Shown: positions 16,709 through 27,664 of the stretch, piece after piece
How positions within the stretch are numbered: position 1 is the first letter of the stretch
How the letters are laid out: every line of letters begins with the position of its first letter
DNA from: Marinobacterium iners DSM 11526
Lineage (GTDB): Bacteria > Pseudomonadota > Gammaproteobacteria > Pseudomonadales > Balneatricaceae
Length of the DNA: 64,000 nucleotides
Assembly (NCBI RefSeq): GCF_900107855.1
Contig: NZ_FNRJ01000015.1
Span: 42,510-106,509, forward strand
Direction of reading: 5' to 3'
Translations under genes and position numbers: made by a program
Notes under the pieces: model-generated
What the model saw: only the letters and a program-made list of their open reading frames with translations
What the model was told of the DNA's origin: nothing
Databases searched by the model: none

Positions 16709-19186
16709 ATGCGATATATCCATCTTACTCCTCTCATTACCGTGCTGGCCGGACTCTATATGCCACCCACGCTGGCAGATGCCCTCAGAGATTCAGGCGA
16801 AGCCTGCGATAACGAGGAGCCTTGCATTACATCGTTGCCGCAAATCACAGTAACCGGTTATGACATCGCCACCGGGGTTCAGGTCATCGATCAGACGTTG
16901 ATCGAACAGCTACCCACAGGCGAAGGTAACCTGGCCGACCTGCTGCGCATCAATCCGGCAGTGGATTTTTCCCGCAACGGCCGAGGCTCTGCCAACAGCG
17001 GCATCATGCGCCCGGAGGAGTTTTCTTTCCATGGTCAGCCGTACTACCAAAACCTGTTCATGATTGACGGCATCGATACCACCAGCGATATAAACCCCGG
17101 TTCCGGCGGCGACCTATTCAGCAGTCCCAGTCTGACCGGTGTGATCGGTGGCAGCTCACCCCAGGGCTACTATCTGGATGTGGACCTGCTGGAACAGGTA
17201 GAAGTCTACGACAGCAACGTGCCCGCCAGCTTCGGCGGCTTTGCCGGCGGGGTGGTCAGCGCCAAGGTGAAGCATTACGACGGCAACGACTTCGTCAACC
17301 TGCGCTACGGCATCCAACGTGACGAATGGGAATCCTTCCACATCGATGCGCGTGACGAGGAAGAATTCGACACAGCTGACAGCTATAGCGCGGAATACAC
17401 CCCTATTTATCGCAAGGACAACTACACTTTGTCTGCTCAACAGGGCATCGGTGAGGATACCGGCCTGACCCTGGGTGTCAGTCGACGCAGTTCCAATTTC
17501 CTGCAAAGCTACAGTGATGGCCTGGACATGCTGCACCGGGTTTACTACGACGACCGAATCGACAACCTGCACGCCAAGCTTGATCACCGCTGGCATGAGC
17601 GACTGCACACCAGCTTCAGCCTGAGGCATTCCGATCGTAGCCATGACGGTCTGACCTCCACCCGCTATGACGACATGTTCACCAAGAGCCACAGCAGCTG
17701 GGGCCTGGGTGGTAATCTGGAATACACGCTGGACTCCGGTGCCCGCTTCAACCTCGATATGGCGCTGGATCGCATGAGCGACGAGCTGGACAGCGGCAGC
17801 AACCTGTTCACACGGCACGAGTCACTGGAAGGCATCCTGCCAACCCAGTCCGGCGGCTATGGCGATACCAACCAGCAACAAACTGCCTTTTCCCTGTCGC
17901 CCGAACTGGAGCTGGCTCCCATGGCTTGGGGCAACAGCCGCCACAACCTGATCATCGGCGGCGACCTGAAATACACCGAAAGCTTCTATGAGCGACCGGA
18001 AGGCGCCTTCTTCCGCGAATACAACTGTGTCGTCGACAACGGCAGCAACGGCTGCATCGACCAGAATGGCAGTGGTGACAGTGATTTTGGCGACGAATAT
18101 CTGGCTCGCGCATTCGACTACGGCGCCGGCAAGGTATCACTGGACTTCACCACTGCAGCCCTTTATCTGGACGACCGCATCGAGCGGGGCAATTGGCAGT
18201 TCCGGCTCGGCCTAAGGGCCGATTACAACAGCTGGCTGGAAAACCTGGATGTCGCACCCCGCCTGAGCGCGACCTGGGATACCTTCGGTGACGGCAGCAC
18301 CCGACTGACGGCCGGGGCCAACCGTTATTACGGGCGCAGCTTCCTGCGCTATGCCATCAATGATGTCATTCGCAGCTGGAACACCCTGACCTATTACGAC
18401 ACCAACGGGAACATAACCAAGACAACCACCTACGCTGACCTCTCCCGCAGCAACAATCTGGCTACCCCCTATTCAGATGAGCTGATGCTGGGTTGGGCAC
18501 AGCAACTGGGGCCCTTCAACAGCAGCCTGAAACTGGTGCGTCGTGCCAGCCGTGACAGTATCCGTCGCAACGAGGACGACGACGGCAACTACTACTACGA
18601 CAACAGCGGCAGCAATGACACCGATAGTATTACCTGGACACTGGATCATGCCGGTCACCCTTTGAAATTAGCCGGCACTGAAACGGTCGCCAGCCTGTCC
18701 GTCGGCTGGAAACAAACCGAATCTGACCTGCAAAGCGATGACGCCTATGACCAGGAACCTAACCCTGTCTATTACAAGGGCCGCGTCATCGATGGCAGCG
18801 AGTTGCCCGCCTGGGATTACAATATTCCGCTTAACATCGGCCTGAGCACTATTACACAGGTCCCTGCGTGGAACCTGACCTGGTCCAATTTTGTCAGCTT
18901 GCGCAGTGGCGGCACCATCGCCCGTGACAACGGCGACAACTACACCGACAGTGATGGCAGCCGATACGATATCTATGAGGATTACACACTGGCCGACCTG
19001 GTGACCCTGGACACCAAAGTGCAGTGGAAACCGCGCCTCTGGTCATCCAACCAGGGTTATCTAATGGTCGAGGTCAGCAACCTGTTCGATCAGGTGGTTA
19101 GTACCAAAATCAGTCGCTACGACAGCATCAGCGATACCTACACTCCCGGCCGCAAGGTCTGGCTGGAAGTGGGCATGCGCTTCTAA
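16709..19186 (+). CDS. TonB-dependent outer-membrane receptor
   Basis: This 825-residue outer-membrane gated barrel has a signal peptide (cleavage near 'PTLADA'), an N-terminal TonB-box-like stretch 'LPQITVTGYD', a plug domain ('LADLLRINPAVDFSRNGRG', 'NLFMIDGID', 'GGFAGGVVSAKV') and a 22-strand barrel ending in '...WLEVGMRF' with a terminal Phe. Start chosen at ATG 16709; an upstream in-frame TTG gives five more residues. The ligand is not known: a ferric siderophore or another metal complex is likely given the Fur-like sites, and the partner MauG-family enzyme suggests the substrate or receptor may be oxidatively modified. No siderophore synthesis genes are in the window. Confidence 0.92.
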   Translation: MRYIHLTPLITVLAGLYMPPTLADALRDSGEACDNEEPCITSLPQITVTGYDIATGVQVIDQTLIEQLPTGEGNLADLLRINPAVDFSRNGRGSANSGIMRPEEFSFHGQPYYQNLFMIDGIDTTSDINPGSGGDLFSSPSLTGVIGGSSPQGYYLDVDLLEQVEVYDSNVPASFGGFAGGVVSAKVKHYDGNDFVNLRYGIQRDEWESFHIDARDEEEFDTADSYSAEYTPIYRKDNYTLSAQQGIGEDTGLTLGVSRRSSNFLQSYSDGLDMLHRVYYDDRIDNLHAKLDHRWHERLHTSFSLRHSDRSHDGLTSTRYDDMFTKSHSSWGLGGNLEYTLDSGARFNLDMALDRMSDELDSGSNLFTRHESLEGILPTQSGGYGDTNQQQTAFSLSPELELAPMAWGNSRHNLIIGGDLKYTESFYERPEGAFFREYNCVVDNGSNGCIDQNGSGDSDFGDEYLARAFDYGAGKVSLDFTTAALYLDDRIERGNWQFRLGLRADYNSWLENLDVAPRLSATWDTFGDGSTRLTAGANRYYGRSFLRYAINDVIRSWNTLTYYDTNGNITKTTTYADLSRSNNLATPYSDELMLGWAQQLGPFNSSLKLVRRASRDSIRRNEDDDGNYYYDNSGSNDTDSITWTLDHAGHPLKLAGTETVASLSVGWKQTESDLQSDDAYDQEPNPVYYKGRVIDGSELPAWDYNIPLNIGLSTITQVPAWNLTWSNFVSLRSGGTIARDNGDNYTDSDGSRYDIYEDYTLADLVTLDTKVQWKPRLWSSNQGYLMVEVSNLFDQVVSTKISRYDSISDTYTPGRKVWLEVGMRF

Positions 19187-19246
19187 CGTTTTGAGAGAGC
19201 AGAGCAGTCCGTCATCCGGGCTGCCCAGCCATATTGATTCAGGAGG

Positions 19247-21619
19247 TCAGGCCTTGGCCTTGGCGATCTCCCGCAGCCGCTTCACCACCTGCGCATTGAT
19301 GCTGCGCTGGGTGAAGTGGCCGTCTTCCTTACGCACACCGGCGGTGCGACCCATCAGGATCTCTAGGCACTCATCCACGCTAGCCACGGCGTAGATGTGG
19401 AACATGCCATCTTCCACCGCCTTGACCACCTCGGCCTTGAGCATCAGGTGACGCACATTAGCCTTGGGAATGACACAGCCCTGCCACCCGGTGAGCCCAC
19501 GGGTTTTGCAGAGGTGGAAGAAGCCCTCGATCTTCTCGTTCACCCCGCCAATCGCCTGTACCTCGCCATACTGGTTGATGGAGCCGGTAACCGCATACTG
19601 CTGGCGAATCGGGATATGGGTCAGGGCAGAGATCAGGGTACAGATCTCTGCCAGTGAGGCGCTGTCGCCGTCCACATAACCGTAGGACTGCTCCATCGCC
19701 AGGCTTGCCGAAACCGCCAGCGGAAAATCACTGGCGTAGGTGTGTCCCAGAAAACCCGAAAGTATCAGAACACCTTTGGAATGGATCGGCTGGCCCAGTG
19801 TCACCTCACGTTCAATATCGATAATACCCTTGCTTCCGGGATGCACCGTGGCGGTAATGCGCGCCGGGCTGCCGAAGGAGACGTCGCCTACCTGCAGCAC
19901 CGTCAGGCCGTTCGATTTGCCAATCGCCTCACCCTCGGTATCGATCAGCACCGTTTCATTGAGAATACTTTCCAGAATTTTCTCTGACAGCCTGCCGGTG
20001 CGGCGCTCCTTGGCCTCCAGCGCCAGCTCAACATGTTCGGCATTGATCAAGGCATCATTCTGTTCGCGACGGCGAAAATCCGACTCGCAGAGCAGGTCAA
20101 CCAACTCCCCCACATGGGCCGACAGCAACTCCTGATCACCCGCCAAGCGAGAGCTGTGTTCAACAAGGCGTGCCACTGCGCGCCGAGTCAGGGGCGCAAG
20201 GCTTTCTTCCTGCGCCAGCGTTTTCATCAGCCGCGCATACTGACGGATGGAGTGGGGGGTGCGGTGCACATCCTCGTCAAAGTCCACCACCACGCGGAAC
20301 ATCTTCTCGAAGTCGTGATCCAGTTCCTGCAGCAAATAGTAGGTTTCACGTTCACCTACCAGTACCACCTTCACCTTGAGTGATGCTGGCTGCGGACTCA
20401 GCGTGATCGCGCTGATGCCGGTATATTCGCTGATCGGGTTTTCGATGCGAATCTCATGAGACTTGAGGGCACGCTTAAGCGCACTGTAAACGAATGGCTG
20501 TTCCAACAACTTCTCCGCTTCCAGCACCAGATAGCCGCCATTGGCGCGATGCAATGCCCCCGAGCGGATAAGGGTGTAGTTGGTGACCATCGAGCCCATT
20601 TCGCTGACGTATTCCACCCGACCAAACAGATTCTCGTAGCTGGGATGCGCCTCAAATACTACTGGTGCACCCTTGGTTTTGTGGTTATCGACCAGCAGGT
20701 TCAGGCCATAGTTCTGTTCCAGATATTCCCGACGCATGGCATCGGTCTTGGCTTCAAGCGGGCTGTCATCGCCCACCAGATCACCAGAATTACGGATCAG
20801 ATCACGCTCTATGTGGTTAAGGTAATCCACAATGCTGTTGATATTGGCGTACTTGTCTCGCAGCGGCTGAACAAGCGGCTGCACGGCCTGTCGTGCAGTT
20901 TCTCGGTCCAGCACTTTCATCTGTTCGGCCGCGGTACGGCGCCAGACCGGCAGACCGGTCAGGCTGTCATTCAGCATCTCTTCCAGTTCTGAGATATGAG
21001 CCTGGATCGCATCCCGATCTTCTTCAGGCAACTGCGAGAACACCGCTTCATCCATCGCCTGCCCATTGCTGACCGGAGTAAAGCCTACCGTCGCACCATC
21101 CCGGTAGACAGCAATGCTGTATTCGCGCCCCTTGCGTTCCACCTGATTGAGGGCGTCGTCGTAATGGCGATTGAACTCGCGCTCAATCTGGCTTTTCATA
21201 CGCTGGTAAGCGGGATTTTCAAATGCGGCCGGCAGCTCGGTCAGCACGGTATCCAGCAGCTGACGAATGTCGCGCTTAAGCTGGGAAGCCCGTCCGGCGG
21301 GCAGTTCAAGCACGACAGGGTAGCGGTTGTCATTCAGGTTGTTGATGTAACACCAGTCGCTGGGCTTGCTCTGCTTTTTGGCCGAGCTTTTCAGGCTGTC
21401 CATGGCAAAGGAGAAACGTCCCGTATGCGGATTGCCCATTACGAACAGGTTATAACCCGGCCGCTGCATGCCGATGCCAAAGGCCATGGCTTCGATGGCA
21501 CGGTCCTGTCCGAAAAAGCCGGTGAAGGGCTCCAGTGACTCGGTGGTTTTGAAAGGAAGGAGTTCGGGATCGCAGTTGCGATAGAGCGCCTCGGGCGCCA
21601 GGGGCAGATGCTTGTCCAT
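19247..21619 (-). CDS. Lon-like ATP-binding protease (LonB-type, YcbZ-related)
   Basis: This 790-residue protein has an N-terminal AAA-like region and a C-terminal Lon protease domain. Catalytic Ser653 ('GDSASLAE') and Lys696 ('GGVNEKIEGF') are 43 residues apart, exactly as Ser679/Lys722 of E. coli Lon. The first P-loop-like motif 'GNPHTGRFS' is degenerate, lacking the canonical GxxxxGK[ST] Lys, as usual in the AAA_32 subgroup, while the second half carries a coiled insertion ('QMKVLDRETARQAVQPL' region). Such proteins are thought to degrade or regulate substrates with a modified ATPase cycle. It is monocistronic, convergent with the TonB receptor. Confidence 0.9.
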   Translation of the reverse strand: MDKHLPLAPEALYRNCDPELLPFKTTESLEPFTGFFGQDRAIEAMAFGIGMQRPGYNLFVMGNPHTGRFSFAMDSLKSSAKKQSKPSDWCYINNLNDNRYPVVLELPAGRASQLKRDIRQLLDTVLTELPAAFENPAYQRMKSQIEREFNRHYDDALNQVERKGREYSIAVYRDGATVGFTPVSNGQAMDEAVFSQLPEEDRDAIQAHISELEEMLNDSLTGLPVWRRTAAEQMKVLDRETARQAVQPLVQPLRDKYANINSIVDYLNHIERDLIRNSGDLVGDDSPLEAKTDAMRREYLEQNYGLNLLVDNHKTKGAPVVFEAHPSYENLFGRVEYVSEMGSMVTNYTLIRSGALHRANGGYLVLEAEKLLEQPFVYSALKRALKSHEIRIENPISEYTGISAITLSPQPASLKVKVVLVGERETYYLLQELDHDFEKMFRVVVDFDEDVHRTPHSIRQYARLMKTLAQEESLAPLTRRAVARLVEHSSRLAGDQELLSAHVGELVDLLCESDFRRREQNDALINAEHVELALEAKERRTGRLSEKILESILNETVLIDTEGEAIGKSNGLTVLQVGDVSFGSPARITATVHPGSKGIIDIEREVTLGQPIHSKGVLILSGFLGHTYASDFPLAVSASLAMEQSYGYVDGDSASLAEICTLISALTHIPIRQQYAVTGSINQYGEVQAIGGVNEKIEGFFHLCKTRGLTGWQGCVIPKANVRHLMLKAEVVKAVEDGMFHIYAVASVDECLEILMGRTAGVRKEDGHFTQRSINAQVVKRLREIAKAKA

Positions 21620-21708
21620 GCGCGCACTCCGCAGACAGAGAATGTTTCTCTGTTATACCGCCTCACAATTGATTGATGCAAGGCGGTTGCGGGAAAAGGC
21701 TTTGAAAT

Positions 21709-22539
21709 TCAGTGGGCTGTCAGAGACTCGCGCAGCGCCTGAATAACAGGAGCCGTATCGGGACGCACACCGCGCCAGATCAGGAAAGCTTCAGCGGCCT
21801 GCTCAACCAGCATCCCAAGACCGTCCATGACCCGGCCCGCGCCTTGGGCCTGTGCCCAACGGCAGAACGGAGTGGACTCGGCGCCATACATCATGTCATA
21901 GCAGGCTGTGTGAGCACTTACTGTCGCTTCGGGAACTGGCGGCAGCTCTCCCTGCAGGCTGGCAGAGGTGCCGTTGATGATCAAATCAAAGGCAGTCGCC
22001 GGAATGGCATCAAAACCACAGCCCATTACACCTGCGGCCGAATCAAACAACTGCGCCAGTGTTTCGGCTCTGGCAGAGGTGCGATTGGCGATCAGGATAG
22101 ACCTAGCACCCGCAGCCAGCAGCGGCTGCAATACGCCACGAACGGCGCCACCGGCACCGAGGATCAGCACCCGAGCACCCTCCAGGTCGACTTCATTATT
22201 GTCGGCCAGATCACGCACCAGACCGACTCCATCGGTGTTGTCACCGGCAAGGCGGCCATCTTCGAGGCGATACAGGGTATTGACCGCGCCCGCCAGCTCA
22301 GCGCGTTCACTGCGCCACTGAGCCAATGCCCATGCCCGTTCCTTGAACGGCACCGTGATATTCAATCCCTTGCCATTGCCCTGCAAAAAATCCTCAACTG
22401 CCGCTTCAAACGCATCCTCATTAATACGCTCGGCGCTGTAGCTCAAATCCTGTGCCGTTTGATGCGCGAAACGAGCATGAATCTGAGGTGATTTGCTGTG
22501 GGCTATCGGATTGCCAAACACGGCGTAGCGGTCGGTCAT
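21709..22539 (-). CDS. aroE: Shikimate dehydrogenase
   Basis: This NADPH-dependent enzyme of the shikimate pathway reduces 3-dehydroshikimate. Signatures are '[20 protein letters not shown]', '[11 protein letters not shown]' with the catalytic Lys, '[11 protein letters not shown]', and the dinucleotide fold '[16 protein letters not shown]' with 'ANRTSARAE'. The start used is ATG 22539, one base after the hemF stop; an ATG at 22548 is also in frame and would overlap hemF. About 276 residues, normal length. Coupled to hemF in one minus-strand operon, as in pseudomonads. Confidence 0.96.
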   Translation of the reverse strand: MTDRYAVFGNPIAHSKSPQIHARFAHQTAQDLSYSAERINEDAFEAAVEDFLQGNGKGLNITVPFKERAWALAQWRSERAELAGAVNTLYRLEDGRLAGDNTDGVGLVRDLADNNEVDLEGARVLILGAGGAVRGVLQPLLAAGARSILIANRTSARAETLAQLFDSAAGVMGCGFDAIPATAFDLIINGTSASLQGELPPVPEATVSAHTACYDMMYGAESTPFCRWAQAQGAGRVMDGLGMLVEQAAEAFLIWRGVRPDTAPVIQALRESLTAH

Positions 22540-22540
22540 G

Positions 22541-23470
<930 letters not shown>

Positions 23471-23474
23471 TCAA

Positions 23475-23494
23475 GAAAGTAAGTATTTACTTTC
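23475..23494. promoter_or_regulatory. Perfect 8-4-8 palindrome in the hemF leader
   Basis: GAAAGTAA, GTAT, TTACTTTC. It is 20 bases upstream of the hemF start and about 70 bases downstream of the likely -10. The arms and spacing suit a dimeric repressor of TetR type. It is not followed by a T-run, so it is not a terminator. Confidence 0.55.
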
Positions 23495-23565
23495 GCTATA
23501 GAGCTTTAAATTTAGAGTCTCATCGTAATAAAAAGACTGAGCAGGCAAAAAAAGGGCGCACACCT

Positions 23566-23594
23566 TATAAAACAATACCCATAGGCGTAGTCAA
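23566..23594 (-). promoter_or_regulatory. sigma-70 promoter of hemF-aroE
   Basis: On the minus strand TTGACT (23594-23589) and TTTATA (23571-23566) are 17 bases apart. The transcript would carry a leader of about 100 bases including the palindrome. Confidence 0.6.
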
Positions 23595-23641
23595 CACTTA
23601 CTTCGCCTACAGGCCTTTATAGAAAAGCCTGGATGAATAGC

Positions 23642-24706
23642 TCAACTTGCCAGCTGAGCCAGCGCCCATTCGGCAACCACGCTGTCTTCTTCATCCAGCT
23701 GAGCACCCAGCGCCTGCAAGCTTTCAGCAAGAGTAGGCACATCAGGCCGACAGATGTTGACGTGACCTACCTTGCGCCCCGGACGGATCTCTTTGCCGTA
23801 CCAGTGTACATGCGCACCCTGTACGCTCAGCCATTCGGGCTTCCAGTTGCGACCAAGCAGGTTGTACATAACCGAGACACCGCTGACTTCGGGGGTGATC
23901 AGCGGCAATCCTGCCAGCGCGCGCAGGTGCAGCTCAAACTGGCTGGTGCTGGCACCTTCCTGAGTCCAGTGACCGGAGTTGTGCACTCTGGGTGCCAACT
24001 CGTTGACCAGCAACTTGCCGTCCACTACAAAACACTCCATCGCCATCACACCGATGTAGCCTTCGTCATCCATGATGCGACCCAGCCAAGCTTCGGCATC
24101 ACGCTGCTGTTCGGCGGGTATGGGCAGGCCGGCAATGCTGGCACGCAAAATGCCGTCCTGGTGCCAGTTGCAGGTAAGGGGGTAGAACACTTTTTCACCT
24201 GCGGCATTGCGGGCACCGACCAGTGAAACCTCATGGCTGAACGGAATCATCGCCTCGGCAATGCACTCACCTGCCCACTCGGCTTCAGGTTGATTGCCTT
24301 TCTGCCAGCGCCACTGACCACGACCGTCATAGCCACCACGGCGGCGTTTGACGATAACGCGTTCGCCAACCGACTCCAGCTGTGCCTGCAGATCATCGCC
24401 TTCGAGGGACAACCAGGGGGAGGTCGGTACCTGCAGACGATCGAGCAGCGACTTCTGCCGCTGACGGTCGATCACCATATGCAGGGCAACCTTGTTGCGA
24501 AAGTTGGGGTGCTGTTTAAGCTGCAAGCCGCTGACGCTGTCAGACCAGTGTTCGATCTCAACCGTGATCACATCATCCGCACGCAGTTCCAGCTGCACGT
24601 CAGCGTTGGGATCAACCGGCATCACTTCCAGTTGTATGGGTGCACCGGCCTGCTGCAACATCTGGCCCAACTGGCCGTTACCGGCTACGACGATTCGTGG
24701 CAGCAT
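23642..24706 (-). CDS. purK: 5-(carboxyamino)imidazole ribonucleotide synthase
   Basis: This ATP-grasp enzyme of de novo purine synthesis makes N5-CAIR for PurE. The 354-residue product has 'IVVAGNGQLGQMLQQAG', 'VIVKRRRGGYDGRGQWRW', 'CFVVDGKLLVNELAPRVHNS' and 'GHWTQEGASTSQFELHLRAL'. The start used is ATG 24706, three bases after purE's stop; GTG 24709 precedes it directly. Together with purE it is the second gene of purEK. Confidence 0.96.
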   Translation of the reverse strand: MLPRIVVAGNGQLGQMLQQAGAPIQLEVMPVDPNADVQLELRADDVITVEIEHWSDSVSGLQLKQHPNFRNKVALHMVIDRQRQKSLLDRLQVPTSPWLSLEGDDLQAQLESVGERVIVKRRRGGYDGRGQWRWQKGNQPEAEWAGECIAEAMIPFSHEVSLVGARNAAGEKVFYPLTCNWHQDGILRASIAGLPIPAEQQRDAEAWLGRIMDDEGYIGVMAMECFVVDGKLLVNELAPRVHNSGHWTQEGASTSQFELHLRALAGLPLITPEVSGVSVMYNLLGRNWKPEWLSVQGAHVHWYGKEIRPGRKVGHVNICRPDVPTLAESLQALGAQLDEEDSVVAEWALAQLAS

Positions 24707-24709
24707 CAC

Positions 24710-25198
24710 TCAACCTCGCGGATCGGGATTATCAAGTACGGTTTGTGTCTGAGCCTGACGCCAGTCTGCCAGGCGCTGTCCCAGCGCGGAATCTCGAGTC
24801 GCCAGAATCTGGGCGGCCAGCAGACCGGCATTGAAGGCACCGGCACCACCGATGGCCAGAGTACCGACCGGTACGCCTCGCGGCATCTGCACAATCGACA
24901 ACAGGCTGTCCTGACCGTTGAGCGCCTTGCTTTGAACCGGAACACCCAGCACCGGCACCAGCGTCTTGGCGGCAATCATCCCGGGCAGGTGGGCAGCGCC
25001 ACCCGCACCGGCAATGATCACCTCAATACCGTTGGCAGCCGCGGTTTCGGCAAAGCGGAACATTTTGTCAGGGGTGCGATGGGCTGACACCACTTCTGTG
25101 TGATACTCGACACCCAGGGTGTCCAGAATTGTTGCCGCCTCTTCCATGGTGGGCCAGTCTGAACGTGATCCCATCACGATCGCCACTTTTGCGCTCAT
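24710..25198 (-). CDS. purE: N5-carboxyaminoimidazole ribonucleotide mutase
   Basis: Class I PurE converts N5-CAIR to CAIR; the 162-residue length is typical. Signatures are '[18 protein letters not shown]', the active-site '[16 protein letters not shown]', '[15 protein letters not shown]' and '[20 protein letters not shown]'-like core (here '[20 protein letters not shown]'). Gene order purE-purK, with the promoter directly upstream. Confidence 0.97.
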   Translation of the reverse strand: MSAKVAIVMGSRSDWPTMEEAATILDTLGVEYHTEVVSAHRTPDKMFRFAETAAANGIEVIIAGAGGAAHLPGMIAAKTLVPVLGVPVQSKALNGQDSLLSIVQMPRGVPVGTLAIGGAGAFNAGLLAAQILATRDSALGQRLADWRQAQTQTVLDNPDPRG

Positions 25199-25300
25199 CG
25201 GTTATCTACTCCCGTCATCACTCTGACAGCACCGGCCGCCTGGCGGCTCCGGTACAATCCGGTCGGGTTTTCCGGCCGGACCGGAAAACGGAAAGGCGGA

Positions 25301-25309
25301 ATTATAGCA
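25301..25309 (-). promoter_or_regulatory. Extended -10 promoter of purEK
   Basis: On the minus strand TGCTATAAT is a perfect extended -10 (TGnTATAAT). No good -35 is seen at the usual distance. Downstream, the leader (25263-25290) has an 8-bp inverted repeat, TTTTCCGG/CCGGAAAA, of unknown function. Confidence 0.6.
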
Positions 25310-25336
25310 AGCACTGAGGCAAAATTCCCCACTGGA

Positions 25337-26449
25337 TCAGCGGATACGACACACCCGCGAGGCGGTCAGTTCTATCAGACCTTCCAGTTGCAGCTGCATC
25401 AGCAGCGCCTGCAGGCGAGGCAGGGGCAAATCAGACTGGCCGGCCAGCGTATCCAGCCAGATCGGTTCCCAAGGAATTTTTTGCAACAGCTGCTGCAACT
25501 CAGGTGCCAATGGCGAGCTTTGCGAAGAAGCCTGATGACGAGTCGGCTCTTGTACCAACAGCCCCAGAATACTGCCCACCTGTTCAACCACGTGGTCAAT
25601 CGTTTCAACCAGCGTGGCTCCCTCCCGAATCAGCGCGTGGCAGCCACGGCTCAGCGGGTTGTGGATAGAGCCCGGGATGGCAAACACTTCGCGCCCCTGT
25701 TCCAGGGCTTGTCGCGCGGTGATCAGGGAACCGCTGCGCAACGCAGCCTCCACCACCAGCGTACCGATTGACAGGCCACTGATAATTCGATTTCGACGTG
25801 GGAAGTGCCCCGGCAGCGGTGCTGTTCCTGGCGGGTATTCCGATACCAGCACACCGCCGCTGGCCAGAATCTGCTCTGACAGCCGTTGATGGCGCCGCGG
25901 ATAGATGCGATCGACCCCGGTCCCGAGTACGGCAACGGTGGCACTATCAACATCCAAACATGCCTGATGTGCCGCCGCATCAATCCCCAGTGCAAGGCCG
26001 CTACAGGCGATGACACCGGACTGCGCAAGTGCGGAGGCAAAATCATATGCCAGTTGTACGCCACTTCGACTGGCATGCCGACTGCCGACAATGCCCAACT
26101 GCGGCACATTCAGTGCTGCCACTTCCCCCTTGATCCACAGTACCAGCGGTGGGTCTGGAATAGCCGCCAACAACTCGGGGTAATCGGCGTGGCTGAACCC
26201 CAACACCTTAATGCCTAGTGTATCAGCCTGCTGCAAGAGCTGATCCGCCTCAGTGAATCGGGCGCCTTGATATTGGAACTGGTGTATCGCCTCGAGCGTA
26301 TCGCGGCGTAACCGAATGGTGGAGGGCAGGGCGATTTCGGCTCTGAGCAGCCGTGTGATGCAGACACCTTCCTGGCGGAGTCGCGCCAGCGTTGCCGGGC
26401 CAATACCCGGCAGTTGGCTGGCAGCGATCCACTCCCTTGGATCGCTCAT
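25337..26449 (-). CDS. dprA: DNA processing protein DprA (Smf)
   Basis: DprA loads RecA onto incoming single-stranded DNA during natural transformation. The 370-residue protein has an N-terminal helical domain, the Rossmann-like core with 'LGIVGSRHASRSGVQLAYDF', 'SGLALGIDAAAHQACLD', 'AVLGTGVDRIYPRRHQRL', 'SEYPPGTAPLPGHFPRRNRI' and 'GREVFAIPGSIHNPLSRG', and a C-terminal winged-helix DML1-like domain. It follows the LysM gene by 12 bases on the same strand, the order also found in Pseudomonas. Confidence 0.95.
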   Translation of the reverse strand: MSDPREWIAASQLPGIGPATLARLRQEGVCITRLLRAEIALPSTIRLRRDTLEAIHQFQYQGARFTEADQLLQQADTLGIKVLGFSHADYPELLAAIPDPPLVLWIKGEVAALNVPQLGIVGSRHASRSGVQLAYDFASALAQSGVIACSGLALGIDAAAHQACLDVDSATVAVLGTGVDRIYPRRHQRLSEQILASGGVLVSEYPPGTAPLPGHFPRRNRIISGLSIGTLVVEAALRSGSLITARQALEQGREVFAIPGSIHNPLSRGCHALIREGATLVETIDHVVEQVGSILGLLVQEPTRHQASSQSSPLAPELQQLLQKIPWEPIWLDTLAGQSDLPLPRLQALLMQLQLEGLIELTASRVCRIR

Positions 26450-26461
26450 AACTACTGTTCC

Positions 26462-27502
26462 TTAACGTCCCGGGGCGCGCAACTCGTCGCCGACAGAGAT
26501 CACATTGGTCGCCTTGAGTACCAGACCGTAGCTGACACGCTCGAACGCCTTGAACACCATCAGCTCACCGGCACGCTCTGCCGGCAGCGCAACAACTTCT
26601 TCCGTCACCGGATCCTTAACCAGCTCGCCTTTTTTGTAAACCGCGAATACATGGCCAGGCTCAACACCATCCGCTGCACCGAAGCTCAGTGCCACGGCGT
26701 CAAATTGACCAACCTTAGCGACACCACCCAGTACATCAATGATAACAGCGTCGGTCAGATCAGGGCCCGGCTGAGGGTGGAAGATTGACTGAATTCGCTC
26801 TTCTCCACTGGGCAGCAGGCGATCCAGTTTACGCACCTCTTCACGGCTGTTACGAAGATCCAGTGTCAGGATGTCCTCATCTCGAGATGTAATCTGCGCA
26901 TCTGCCACCTTGTACAGCTCGAAGCCCAAGAACTCACCGGTTACAGGATGATGGTATTCACGCGCCGGACGATAAAGGCTCTGGATCTGGATATTTTCAT
27001 CTACAGGTATGCCACGGGCGTACACGCGATCACCTGCCCCGGCGATAATGCTCTCGTTGCGACCACCGATAACATAGGGAGCTGTTTCAACCACATCCTG
27101 CTCTGTCACAATATTGTCGTTCAGGAAGCTTGCGATATCGCGCAGCGGAATCGCCGGAATCGGCTGGTCCAGAGGCTGGACCCTAACCTGCGGGCTCAGT
27201 TTGCGAACACCGCGCCTGACGCCCAGTCGCGGCTGGCCATCAACCCATGTCAGGTAAACCACATCGCCTGGATAGATCAGGTGAGGGTTGTCAATCTGCG
27301 GGTTAACATCCCACACTTCGGGCCAGCGCCAGGGGCTCTGCAGAAACCGGCCTGAAATGTGCCAAAGAGTGTCTCCCTTGACTACAACATATTCTGTCGG
27401 GTGCCCATCCTGGAGCTGTATCCGGTCGGCACGTTCCGCTGCGGTCGCGACACCCGCCCATAACAGGCAGGCCCCGACCAAGCCATAAAGCAATCCTCTC
27501 AT
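26462..27502 (-). CDS. LysM-domain exported protein
   Basis: This is a 346-residue periplasmic or surface protein. The signal peptide begins at ATG 27502 ('MRGLLYGLVGACLLWAGVAT') with AGGGAG-like Shine-Dalgarno upstream; the frame runs 25 codons further but that part is not signal-like. A single LysM domain follows ('YVVVKGDTLWHISGRFLQSP', 'NPHLIYPGDVVYL'), so peptidoglycan binding is expected. The rest has no hydrolase motif that I can see. It matches the LysM protein next to dprA and upstream of def in Pseudomonas (PA0020-type), whose role is unknown. Confidence 0.9.
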   Translation of the reverse strand: MRGLLYGLVGACLLWAGVATAAERADRIQLQDGHPTEYVVVKGDTLWHISGRFLQSPWRWPEVWDVNPQIDNPHLIYPGDVVYLTWVDGQPRLGVRRGVRKLSPQVRVQPLDQPIPAIPLRDIASFLNDNIVTEQDVVETAPYVIGGRNESIIAGAGDRVYARGIPVDENIQIQSLYRPAREYHHPVTGEFLGFELYKVADAQITSRDEDILTLDLRNSREEVRKLDRLLPSGEERIQSIFHPQPGPDLTDAVIIDVLGGVAKVGQFDAVALSFGAADGVEPGHVFAVYKKGELVKDPVTEEVVALPAERAGELMVFKAFERVSYGLVLKATNVISVGDELRAPGR

Positions 27503-27664
27503 TCTTCCGCTCCCTTGTAGTTTCTGGCCCGGGCAACCCGCCACACAAGCGTGCTTGAAGGCCGCAAAGCAATGCATCAGGCAAGTTATTCAGTATAATG
27601 ATGGCAGATCAAACTTTTTGCCACTAAACAGCCGGATTTTAACCTCCGACAAAGCAGATTACCT

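Noticed and set aside
24233..25087. 284-codon plus-strand ORF opposite purK/purE
   Set aside because: Antisense of two well identified genes; no ribosome-binding site and no family match.
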